From positions 1 through 64,000 of the forward strand of contig OX365935.1 in assembly GCA_947243795.1 (NCBI GenBank): a stretch of 64,000 bases of DNA, in the 5' to 3' direction. Within the stretch, counting starts at the first letter, position 1. Each line of letters begins with the position of its first letter. Positions 9,627 to 17,855 of the stretch are shown one piece after another. This stretch comes from Saccharomyces uvarum (Eukaryota; Ascomycota; Saccharomycetes; Saccharomycetales; Saccharomycetaceae). The notes under the pieces were generated by a model that did no database searches, was not told the DNA's origin, and worked only from the letters and a program-made list of their open reading frames with translations. A program made the position numbers and the translations under genes.

Positions 9627-10087
9627 CTAGATATCTACCTTCTTCGATCCAATAAATACCGCAGGCTTAAGACCATTCCTTTTTAGTAATTTCAAAAGGA
9701 CATTGTGAAAGCTCTCCCTTAGTCTTTTTGCAAAGCCTTGCAGATTAGCAGAACTTTTTCTTTTGATTAAGGTATGATCTCTATATCTTGTGGGGATTGC
9801 AATGTTTCAACAGAAAATATTTGATTCCGACCCGAATTAAGTGACTTTAGATGTTTAATAACTTGAAATTCACACTTTCAGTGACGTTTGGTATGTCAGA
9901 CAATAGTGTATCTGAAAGAGTATTCGGTATGTTAGGCCACACTTTCTTTCGTTCATACAATGTCCTCAATATAATTCTATGGTGACTTAAATTTTTATCA
10001 TCTCATATATCTGTACCCCGTGCTAACAATATTATGCATGCTATTATCATGTAGGCAGGGGAAGATTTCAAAATAGTGCATGTCACC
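9627..10087 (-). pseudogene. Decayed gene, unrecognised product
   Basis: Four successive minus-strand stretches read like protein but lie in different frames. Near 10087: HYFEIFPCLHDNSMHNIVS. Then TLYERKKVWPNIPNTLSDTL and NVTESVNFKLLNI. Then QIFSVETLQSPQDIEII. Last, ANLQGFAKRLRESFHNVLL with the end KPAVFIGSKKVDI and stop at 9627-9629. At least three frame breaks separate them. I cannot name the family. A TA-dinucleotide run (10088-10106) and a delta LTR fragment adjoin its 5' side, which may mark where the rest was lost. Confidence 0.5.
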
Positions 10088-10106
10088 ATATATATATATA
10101 TATAGT

Positions 10107-10311
10107 CCTTAAAACCTATGTTATATGTTCAAGACTACTTATAATTATTGATTATATAGGAATCCACAAAATACTTGATAGTTCTACATAATAATATTAT
10201 TATTTCTTCTTTTTTTTTCTACATTATCAATCCTTGCGTTTCAGCTCTCACTAAATTTGATGACTATTTCTCAATCATTATGTCGTCTTCTTACACCGCA
10301 TATGATAATAT
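10107..10311 (-). mobile_element. Degenerate delta LTR fragment
   Basis: A truncated minus-strand delta LTR. Recognisable blocks are AGGAATCCACAAAA, ATCCTTGCGTTTCAGCT, GATGACTATTTCTCAA and CTTACACCGCATATGATAATAT. The left boundary is uncertain and the TGTTGG end is missing. It is more decayed than the two LTRs at 6.2-7.8 kb and so probably older. Confidence 0.75.
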
Positions 10312-10450
10312 GACAGAGTCATCACGTGTGGCTTCGTGGCTACCTCTTTAGATTGTAACCATTATTCCAATTTCGTATTTCTCACAAGAAAAGTCAGAAA
10401 AAAATAATATACATATTTAGTTTCTATAATTACATAATCATATTATCTAT

Positions 10451-11854
10451 CTACTGTTTTAGCAAAGTGGCGTTGTAGTGGGTAGTGTTCCAGTCCCAGA
10501 AGAAGGTCAATTCAGTGACGTTGCTGACGCTGCTGACGTTACAGACCTTTAGGAAGTCGGTGCCGGCGACTCTCTTTTCAGCATAGTCGTAGAAGTCGTT
10601 TATTTCACAAGAGAACCCTGGACCAGTGGAACAGGTTTCAATTGGAATGACAGCATCGTTGATGACGTATCTAACATAGGTGTCATTAGAGCACTGGAAC
10701 TTCTCAGTGTAAACACGAGCACCTTGAGGAACGTACCAGGATCTATGGAAAGTATTGTCCATGAATGGAACGTATTCAGCGGTCAGGTTATTTTTGTCAT
10801 CAATTATGCCGACAGTGGTCAAATAGTTCAAAATATCGGTATCGTGGGTGAAACTCAACCAAACCTTTTGGTCCTGGTCCTCACTTTCTTTCAGTAGTTT
10901 CACTGAAGCATTGAAATAGTTGGCACCGACGGATCTAATAGCGCCATAACCTGGTCCCGTTTGATAATAAGTTTCCAAGTCTTGGCTGTAGGAGAAACGG
11001 ACCAATTCGTCTTTGGTAAAGATGTTACAGATGTCACTGTAGCCTCTAACATTCAATTCATATGGACACCATGCAAATAGGGTCTTTGCGTCGCTTGAAG
11101 TCAGGTTCAAACCCTTGTTTTCCTTGTTTAATCTCTTGGCAATGTCACTCAGATATTTGGTATCATATTTTTCCAAAATGTCACTGTTGACATCATCATC
11201 ATAGGCAGGACACGAATGATGAGCACTCAAAGTATTGGCACCAGCGGACTCGGCTTCACTAATGGTCTGTAGGGAAATATTGAAACCGTCACCCAAACCA
11301 TCAATGAAATATTGAGCGGTATCGTGACATCTTTCAGAGTTGGAAGTGAAAACCGGGAAATCGGTTTGATTTTGGACCATGTAGCCATACTGCGCTAAGA
11401 AATCACGAGCATGTCTCTTAGCATTCATCTCCCCAGTATACGGGTTCAAAACATTGACCGAATTGGCAAGTGTGGTCTCCATTTCTAAGTTCTTGGTGTC
11501 ATGAATGAAAAAATCGTAGTCATCGTTCAAGAAAGACAATGCTCCGTTGAATTGACTAGTATAGTTACTGAACTTGTACCATGTCGTCATGATACTCTTA
11601 GTTTTGCTGACAGTGGGGTATCTTTCACCGTGTCTACCAAGCATTTGCACCTGCTTCATTTCACAACCTTCTGGCAAGTCAGGAGAAATACCATAATCAC
11701 CAGGGAAAGAGTAGTATGGCCCAGAACCACCCAAAAATGGGAAAATCTCCGTTTGAGTTCCGATCTTATCAATGTCAGATAATTTTCCGAGAGGAATGGT
11801 ACCTGCATTAACCAAAGAAGCGGCTAAAATTGAATAAACGGCTGATTTGAACAT
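10451..11854 (-). CDS. Repressible secreted acid phosphatase (PHO11/PHO12/PHO5 family)
   Basis: A 467-residue histidine acid phosphatase, the exact family length, intact from ATG 11854. It would hydrolyse phosphomonoesters in the periplasm and cell wall to release phosphate. Residues 1-17 are a signal peptide ending ..ASLVNAG. The catalytic RHGERYP is at 74-80 and the proton-donor HD at 337-338 (SFTHDTD). About a dozen N-glycosylation sites are present. The sequence is closest to PHO11/PHO12, which in S. cerevisiae are also subtelomeric (I-R and VIII-R). Its promoter carries PHO5-like Pho4 sites and a TATA box, so induction by phosphate starvation is expected. It may be a paralogue on a different chromosome end from the reference copies. 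Confidence 0.93.
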   Translation of the reverse strand: MFKSAVYSILAASLVNAGTIPLGKLSDIDKIGTQTEIFPFLGGSGPYYSFPGDYGISPDLPEGCEMKQVQMLGRHGERYPTVSKTKSIMTTWYKFSNYTSQFNGALSFLNDDYDFFIHDTKNLEMETTLANSVNVLNPYTGEMNAKRHARDFLAQYGYMVQNQTDFPVFTSNSERCHDTAQYFIDGLGDGFNISLQTISEAESAGANTLSAHHSCPAYDDDVNSDILEKYDTKYLSDIAKRLNKENKGLNLTSSDAKTLFAWCPYELNVRGYSDICNIFTKDELVRFSYSQDLETYYQTGPGYGAIRSVGANYFNASVKLLKESEDQDQKVWLSFTHDTDILNYLTTVGIIDDKNNLTAEYVPFMDNTFHRSWYVPQGARVYTEKFQCSNDTYVRYVINDAVIPIETCSTGPGFSCEINDFYDYAEKRVAGTDFLKVCNVSSVSNVTELTFFWDWNTTHYNATLLKQ

Positions 11855-11962
11855 TAATATTCTTGAGGATGTTTTTGCTCTATTTTCTGTTGTTTTACCC
11901 TGTTCTTCCTCCTATTTCAGGACCATGGCAATACTGGGCTCAATATTCAGAAAATATGAGAG

Positions 11963-11970
11963 CTTATATA
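11963..11970 (-). promoter_or_regulatory. TATA box of the acid phosphatase gene
   Basis: On the minus strand this reads TATATAAG, the same octamer as the PHO5 TATA box, about 110 bp upstream of ATG 11854. Confidence 0.75.
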
Positions 11971-12121
11971 CGTTTCGCTTAACAATTCGAAGCTGTTTAT
12001 GCACATGCTAAAACGGGTATAACATACCTGGTGAGGTGACTAGTTTGGTAATGTAAGGAGCGGAATATAGGATCTCTCCGGTAAACAGGGTCCAAAACCA
12101 TATAATTTGCTTTTTTAAACC

Positions 12122-12231
12122 CACGTGTAAGCGCCAAGGTTGTGCGGCTTTTCTTAGAAATGTGTTTTGTTTCTATTACTTTTTTACTCTTGCCTTTCTT
12201 TCCCTTCCTTTTTTATATTTAGCAAAACGTG
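12122..12231 (-). promoter_or_regulatory. Pho4 sites UASp2-like and UASp1-like
   Basis: On the minus strand CACGTGGG (its CACGTG core at 12122-12127) equals the PHO5 UASp2 core, and CACGTTTT (12224-12231) equals UASp1. They lie about 270 and 372 bp upstream of the ATG, close to the PHO5 arrangement, where UASp2 is proximal and UASp1 distal. This supports Pho4-dependent, low-phosphate induction. Confidence 0.8.
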
Positions 12232-12426
12232 GTAATTTAATAAATATATGGCGATAGCGTATACGAAAAGCTTATCAAGGTTTTCGCTGTCATTAAAAGT
12301 TTATTAGACAGCAACCGGTTACAATGAGGAAAATGTTAAAAGCAAGATAGAGGAAGTAGAGGGAAAGAAAAAAAAAAAAAGGAAAACTAAAGAATTACAA
12401 TATTCCCAACTTAAATGTATATAAAT

Positions 12427-12500
12427 ACTCTATGTATCTGCGGTAGAAATGTCACTTTTCATTCTATGTATCTGCGGTAGAAATGTCACTTTTCATTCTA
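12427..12500. repeat. 34-bp tandem duplication
   Basis: A 34-bp unit containing TATGTATCTGCGGTAGAAAT occurs twice in direct succession (12427-12460 and 12461-12494), followed by six bases of a third copy. The copies differ only at the first bases. It lies between the phosphatase promoter and the dioxygenase pseudogene. Confidence 0.9.
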
Positions 12501-12613
12501 TCATCATAAAATAATCTTGGTTGTCTCATCGTAATATCCTTTTTCAACTTCGTTTTCAAACAAGCTAGGGTTCGCAAGATGTCCTGGACTTTATGTGACC
12601 ACAATATGGCTCA

Positions 12614-13429
12614 CTAATTTTCAATCCCAAGAGTTGCAAAGTGACCAGTGACATCTTTGAAGACTTTAGGGTCCGTTCCGAAGTGAATTTTTTCCTCTTG
12701 TTTTAAGTAGCCCTGTGACATAAAGAAGTATCCCGCAATTCCATCTTCTAGGGTATGGCTCGCACTTGCAGCATGGTAAAGACTGCCCAAGAATAAGACC
12801 GTGTCACCCTTGCCAGCATTTACATGAAACTTCATCCTCTTGTCAAACTTCCCACAAGAATCGTGTGGACCCCACAAATGTGAATCAATAATTGCATGTG
12901 TAGCTCCATTAGCTTTGTTCATATCTGTAAAAGCAACTCCTTCTCCAAGTAGCGTTTCCTTTCCATATTGGAAACGGTCACATGATTGATGGATGTTATC
13001 TTCTCGATGATAGTACTGGTCACCAGCGCGAATATCAAACGTGTAGACAATACCAGAGTTTAGCTGAATACTACTTAAACACTTCCTAATGAAATTTCCG
13101 GTTATGAAGTAATTTTGCTCATTTAAAAATGGTTTGCCATATCGCAAAACAGACGGTCAGATACAACATCCTTCAAGACGGTAGGTGAGTGGAGGGCCGC
13201 CCTTGTTACTACTGTGGTTTCCTTTGGGAATGGCAAACCTTTCATGCGTCGTGCCTGTAGAAATGGGGACCAAGCTCCTCCAATATCTGATCACATTTGG
13301 ATGGTTCTATGAAGTTTGGGACTACGCAGAGCCTATATTTTTCCAGATTTTTCTATACTTGTCATTGGCAGTGAATGCATCCTGTGTTAATCCAGACTCA
13401 TATATGCCAAGGTCCTTCTTCTCAGTCAT
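12614..13429 (-). pseudogene. PhyH-type (phytanoyl-CoA) dioxygenase pseudogene
   Basis: The 3' two thirds are open for 176 codons to the stop at 12614 and contain PhyH-like blocks: YHREDN at the HxD metal-ligand region (His-Arg-Glu instead of His-x-Asp), FTDMNKANGATHAIIDSHLW, and YHAASASH. The frame has no ATG at its left limit. The missing front is in other frames upstream: an ATG at 13429 opens MTEKKDLGIYESGLTQDAF, then PNFIEPSKCDQILEEL, then FPKETTVVTRAALHSP. At least three frame changes interrupt a gene that would have been ~270 residues, a normal family length. The product would have been an Fe(II)/2-oxoglutarate oxygenase of unknown substrate. It lies in tandem downstream of the BIO6-like gene on the same strand. 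Confidence 0.8.
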
Positions 13430-14056
13430 TTTAATGTATTTTTGACGATCAACCTCGTATGGTTCATTAAAGTAAAATTATTTCGTATTCATTGTACCAA
13501 GTACTTGAATGATTGCTACATGCTTCTTCTCCTTTCATTCAGTAATTTTCATGAGATGACGGGTTTTATATACATTCTAAAAGTACAGCAGGCCACCTAG
13601 TTCCAAGGTAATTTGAGTAAAAATTGTCATATTGAAGCCGGTCACACGTTTCAGCTTTCTATTTAGTATAACCTATACAAAAATATTTTCATCTACGGCT
13701 GCATATGGTTGCATGCGGTTGCACTTATGGTTGTATTCATGTTTAAATCTACGTTGGGTATAGTAAAATTGGATTGTTGGGTCCTGACTATAAATTTACA
13801 CTAGTTCAAAAATCGGTCTACGAAGGATGTCTCTTTCTCAATCCATAAGTCATCAGCAACAACGTTAACTGTAGGTGGCCACTCGCAAAATGCATTTCAG
13901 TTGTTGCGTTTGGTGAAGCCATAGACGTATGCTTATTCTGGCACGCCGTGCGGCTGAAAGTGTCTCAAAAATAATGTCTAAGAAAAGACATTTTACTTTT
14001 TTATATGTATTTTTCGATATACCTTAAACTTACCTTTATTTTTTCTCGAAACTAAG
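13430..14056. other. Spacer between the BIO6-like gene and PhyH pseudogene
   Basis: 627 bp with no gene. Around 13698-13730 a GGTTGCA word repeats imperfectly (ATGGTTGCATGCGGTTGC and on). At 13944-13958 a short GTGCGGCTGAA echoes the dispersed subtelomeric repeat. Confidence 0.5.
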
Positions 14057-15370
14057 CTAAATAAAGTCAAGAACGGATTTAATAGCTTCTGTCAAGATGG
14101 TCAACTCCTCAGAGGTAATTATATATGGAGGCAGAATGTAGATTATGTTACCGAAAGGTCTAATCCATGCTCCTGCCTTGATAAACCGCTCTTGCAGGAC
14201 TTCGACGTCCACACGTTTCATGACCTCGACAACACCTATAGCCCCTAGGATCCTCACATCGGCTACGATGGGGTGTTCCAGTAAGGGCAAAAGCTCTTTT
14301 TTCAACTGTGCTTCTATTTGTCCAACTTGAGATTTCCATTTACCTTCCATCAAGATCGACAGGTTTTCACTTGCAACAGCGCATGCTAATGGATTGGCCA
14401 TATAGGTTTGTCCGTGCATGAAGCAGCCCTCAGGTCCATTGGAGATCTGATCACCAATCTTTCTGGTGGTAACTGTTGCAGATAATGTCAAATACCCGGC
14501 CGTCAAAGTCTTACCTAGACAGACTATGTCTGGCACTATCCCTGCATGCTGAAACCCAAAGAGCATGCCCGTTCTTCCAAGCCCTACTGCAACTTCGTCA
14601 AGGATCAGCAAAATATTGAATTCGTTGCAGAGCTCACGAACACGTTTCAAGAAGTGTGGATGGTACATTCTTAGACCGCCAGCACCCTGCACTATGCTCT
14701 CCATCACAACACCAGAAATTTCACTATGGTGTTCATTAATAATCTCAGCAAATGGTTTTACGTCGAGTTGCTCAACCAGTTGCTCAACGTCCTTTTCACG
14801 ACAATCAAAGCGGACTTCTGGAGCTTTGCAGAAGATGTTTTCAGCGAGAAATCCGTTATAATTATTATGCCTTGAATTGACAGGGTCGCAAACTGACACG
14901 GCTCCAAAGGCGTCACCGTGGTAGCCCTTCTTAATTGTCAAAAACCTTTTTTTCGTTGTATTCCCCAATGAATGGTAGTATTTTAGAGCCATCTTCATTG
15001 CAATATCAACAGAAATAGACCCAGAATCTGCCAGTAAAGCACATTCAAGGGTATCCGGCAATAAAGCGAGCAACTTTTTACAAAAATCAATCCCCGCCTT
15101 ATGAGTAATTCCACCAAACATCACATGTGACATTTTATTAATTTGTGAAATGGCGGCTGCATTTAGTCTATGATTGTTGTATCCTTGTTGAACGCACCAC
15201 CAGCTTGCCATACCATCTACTACCTTGGTGCCATTATCGAGGTACAGATAACTACCTTCTGCTTTAATAACAGGGTAAACTTTCAATGGAGTAGTTATTG
15301 ATGTGTAAGGGTGCCATATGTGTTTCTTATCGAAGTCGAGTTCCTCTCGGGTAAATTGCTGTTCATACAT
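14057..15370 (-). CDS. BIO6/BIO3-type aminotransferase (biotin synthesis)
   Basis: A PLP-dependent class III aminotransferase of the bacterial BioA (DAPA aminotransferase) family, here a candidate BIO6. I start it at the first in-frame ATG (15370), giving 437 residues against 429 for E. coli BioA; 31 further codons are open upstream without an ATG. Visible features are HPYTS (20-24), WW (57-58), GYHG with Tyr150, Asp258 for the PLP ring nitrogen, the PLP lysine K287 in GKTL, and RPFG near the C-terminus. Several residues that are invariant in BioA are changed: the IHG before the GYN block is QQG, DEIATGFGRTG is DEVAVGLGRTG, GPTFMG is GQTYMA, EPIVQG is ESIVQG. This fits a BIO3 duplicate with a new role, as described for BIO6. 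An exact vitamin-H response element precedes it. BIO3 itself cannot be excluded. Confidence 0.75.
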   Translation of the reverse strand: MYEQQFTREELDFDKKHIWHPYTSITTPLKVYPVIKAEGSYLYLDNGTKVVDGMASWWCVQQGYNNHRLNAAAISQINKMSHVMFGGITHKAGIDFCKKLLALLPDTLECALLADSGSISVDIAMKMALKYYHSLGNTTKKRFLTIKKGYHGDAFGAVSVCDPVNSRHNNYNGFLAENIFCKAPEVRFDCREKDVEQLVEQLDVKPFAEIINEHHSEISGVVMESIVQGAGGLRMYHPHFLKRVRELCNEFNILLILDEVAVGLGRTGMLFGFQHAGIVPDIVCLGKTLTAGYLTLSATVTTRKIGDQISNGPEGCFMHGQTYMANPLACAVASENLSILMEGKWKSQVGQIEAQLKKELLPLLEHPIVADVRILGAIGVVEVMKRVDVEVLQERFIKAGAWIRPFGNIIYILPPYIITSEELTILTEAIKSVLDFI

Positions 15371-15583
15371 ATGTTGGAAATATTGACGGATTGTAGGATT
15401 CTGCCAGCATGAATCAAGTAAGCCATAATAAACCAAGACTTTTTTTTTTTGTTTTGTTGGCAAGATTATACCATGTTATATACAAATTGGGAGGGGGAGC
15501 AATACTATTTCATCGTGAATTTGTTGAATTTCTAAGTTCGTTCGCCTTTTTGTTTTTACTATTCTGCTTCTTCTTTATGCTCG

Positions 15584-15601
15584 AATCAACATTGCATGAC
15601 T
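15584..15601 (+). promoter_or_regulatory. Vitamin-H response element (Vhr1) overlapping a Gcn4 site
   Basis: AATCA, eight bases, then TGACT: an exact match to the yeast VHRE consensus AATCA-N8-TGAYT that mediates Vhr1 induction of VHT1 and BIO5 at low biotin. It lies about 214 bp upstream of ATG 15370. The right half continues as TGACTCA (15597-15603), the Gcn4 consensus. Together they suggest biotin- and amino-acid-starvation control of the BIO6-like gene. Confidence 0.75.
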
Positions 15602-15603
15602 CA

Positions 15604-16216
15604 ATGATTCCGAGAGTACGAAATCAGAAGAGAAATCCGCTTAAAGGAACTCAAATCCTTCATAAAAATTCATACGGTAGACCAAGCATCTGATTATTTT
15701 TAAATTACTGTTCTTTTTCTTCAACTAAACATTTCATTATACATTTTATTTCATCTGTATTCAGCGCGTAACTCTAGCATTGCAGAAACGAAATTACGTT
15801 GTCGGTTCTTGTCGATAGCACCCGTCACATACTCCATATTACATGCTTGCATATCTTAATGAAGGGCTGATTCAGAGTCATATGACTACCAAGTGCGGCG
15901 ACTTCAAGACTTCCTCTTTTGTGCATAGGAAGACATTACAAATATTATTTGTTATTCTTTTCTGGGCTATAGATTCAAAGAAACCCACGAAAAATTCACC
16001 AAACGCGCGAAAAAAAAAATGTGTCCAGACCCAAAATGGCGCCTTCGCTAAACTGTCTTTTCTGACGCTTTATAGCTGAAACACAAGTTCAAATTTACAA
16101 CAGAAAAAACAGCATTCTTCAACTACTTGATGCTAAAATCACTTGAATGTTTACACTGCAGTTTATATAATTAAATATTTCTAAGTTATTTTAGAGAAGT
16201 ACACTTACGCACTTAG
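15604..16216. other. Spacer, no gene recognised
   Basis: About 600 bp between the BIO6-like promoter and the mannoprotein relic. The 78-codon plus frame at 15843-16079 has no family features. Confidence 0.4.
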
Positions 16217-17031
16217 TTAAAAAAAAACAAGGATGAAGATACCAGCCAAACTGCTCAAAGCATTGGTTCTCAGACCAGCAGCAATACCTTCGGATTGAAC
16301 GACGATACCGGTGGTGATGCTAGAAGCAACAGTGTGAAAAGCTGGAGCAGTAGATTTGGTGACTGTGCTAGAAATTCCGGAAGTAGTGGTGGCCAATGAT
16401 GTTTGAATAAAGGCCTCGGAAGTGACGATAGTGTTACAGCCATTGCCATCGCAGTGAGTAACGGCAACAGTGGTGTATGACTTGAAGAAACGGTTGTAGT
16501 TGCGTCGGTAGCAGTTGGTGCTGGAATATGGCATCCGTTTTCGTCACAAGAGGTGATGGTGGCAGTGGTAGGTGAACATGGAATGGTTGTGGCAATGGTG
16601 TAGATGTTACCATTAGAATTAGTTGTTTCTGAACAGGAAACTACGACTGTGCTGGTGGCATTTACGTAGTCTAGTGTTGTAGTGTAAACAGATGCGGAAC
16701 CTGAGATGAAGCTAGTGGCAGAAGCAGCAGAAGTGATTGAACCAAAGGCTGTGATAGAGTTGGATACACCAGAGACAGAGGCGCTAGATGAGGAGATGAC
16801 TGATTCTGACACCGTAGTAGAAGCGTTAGAAGATGAAGTGACTGAGCCAGTGGTAGTCAAGAAACGCCGGAGGTAGTGTATGCTCATGTCACTACTAGCT
16901 ATAACACCGTCGTAGTCTAGGTAATAAGCGTAGGCTTCTGCAAACGTTCCTTCGGAGACACTGAAGGCAGAACTAGAGAATCTGGTACTGATGGCGAAAA
17001 AAAATTGTCTGTTGCCCTGGGTTGCAGTCAA
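16217..17031 (-). pseudogene. HPF1/CSS1-like GPI mannoprotein, C-terminal relic
   Basis: Two overlapping minus-strand frames together give the end of a Ser/Thr-rich cell-wall protein. The front frame (to 17031) has [27 protein letters not shown] and ITSCDENGC. The rear frame continues with [20 protein letters not shown] and ends in a hydrophobic GPI-type tail (ALSSLAGIFILVFF). The frame changes near 16470. The 5' part of the gene, including the signal peptide, is missing, and the dispersed repeat copy C begins just beyond. The paired CD(x)NGC blocks and SETT are typical of HPF1/CSS1-type haze-protective mannoproteins. It is on the opposite strand from ZPS1, as HPF1 is on S. cerevisiae XV-L. 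Confidence 0.75.
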
Positions 17032-17085
17032 GACTCATCAAATATATATACTTCTACACTTACTATTCACAGAGATTTATACTAC

Positions 17086-17510
17086 ATAGTTACATCTAAA
17101 CCATAATTCTCCATGCTCATATTCCTAGCTGACATGAATATGGATCCACAGAACACTGACCAGCAGCGTATACCCACTGTCTACCTCACTCATCTTATAG
17201 CTTCCCCTATGATTACCGTTTAGCCGCGCAGCTGACGTACCTTGCATGTGCGGCTGAACGATTTTTCTCGGGCAGCGTGTTCCGACATGATCATGTGACA
17301 GTCATGTGACAGTCATGTGACTCTATTCAACCAGACAATTTCTGCTCGTGGTGAAATTTCAGAAACTACCAACGCAACCCCGGCCGGGTACGCTTGGTTT
17401 TTTTTTTGAAAAAGACCCTATTTGAAGCCTCTTTTGTTAAAAATTCCGCAGGCGTGCCTTCAAAGGGTGGCTTTCCAGCGCGTTTTCTTAGTGAATGTGG
17501 CCGACATTCG
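17086..17510 (+). repeat. Subtelomeric dispersed repeat, copy C
   Basis: The third copy, in plus orientation, with the landmarks CATAATTCTCCATGCTC, GACATGAATA, CTACCTCACTCATCTTATA, CCTTGCATGTGCGGCTGAAC and a TGATCATGTGACAGTCATGTGA stretch with one extra GTGACAGTCAT unit. Its downstream part (17360-17500) matches 6760-6935 in reverse. It separates the mannoprotein relic from the reductase gene and may be the recombination site that brought them together. Confidence 0.85.
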
Positions 17511-17855
17511 CCTGTAATCATCTAGGCAAATTTGTTTCACAAAGGTGCGTCACCGGGCATTGACAGCAGTGGCAGTCCTAGCTGACTAAGATTTCTCGGA
17601 TCCGCTGAGGTCGCCGCGGCTCCGCTTAGCCGCTTAGTATATTACACACAGGACCTCTTCCTTGAGTTGCCATCGACCTCATAAGAAAAACATTAGTAAT
17701 CGTACTCTCAACATGGTTTGATGATTTTTGCAGATAAAAGCTGGCGCTTTTTCTCTTGTACATCTCCAAATATCTTTTTCAATTGGTATCTCATCTTGGA
17801 TACAGCGGTATACTACATACAATACTCTATCACATACTACATACTACAAACAAAC

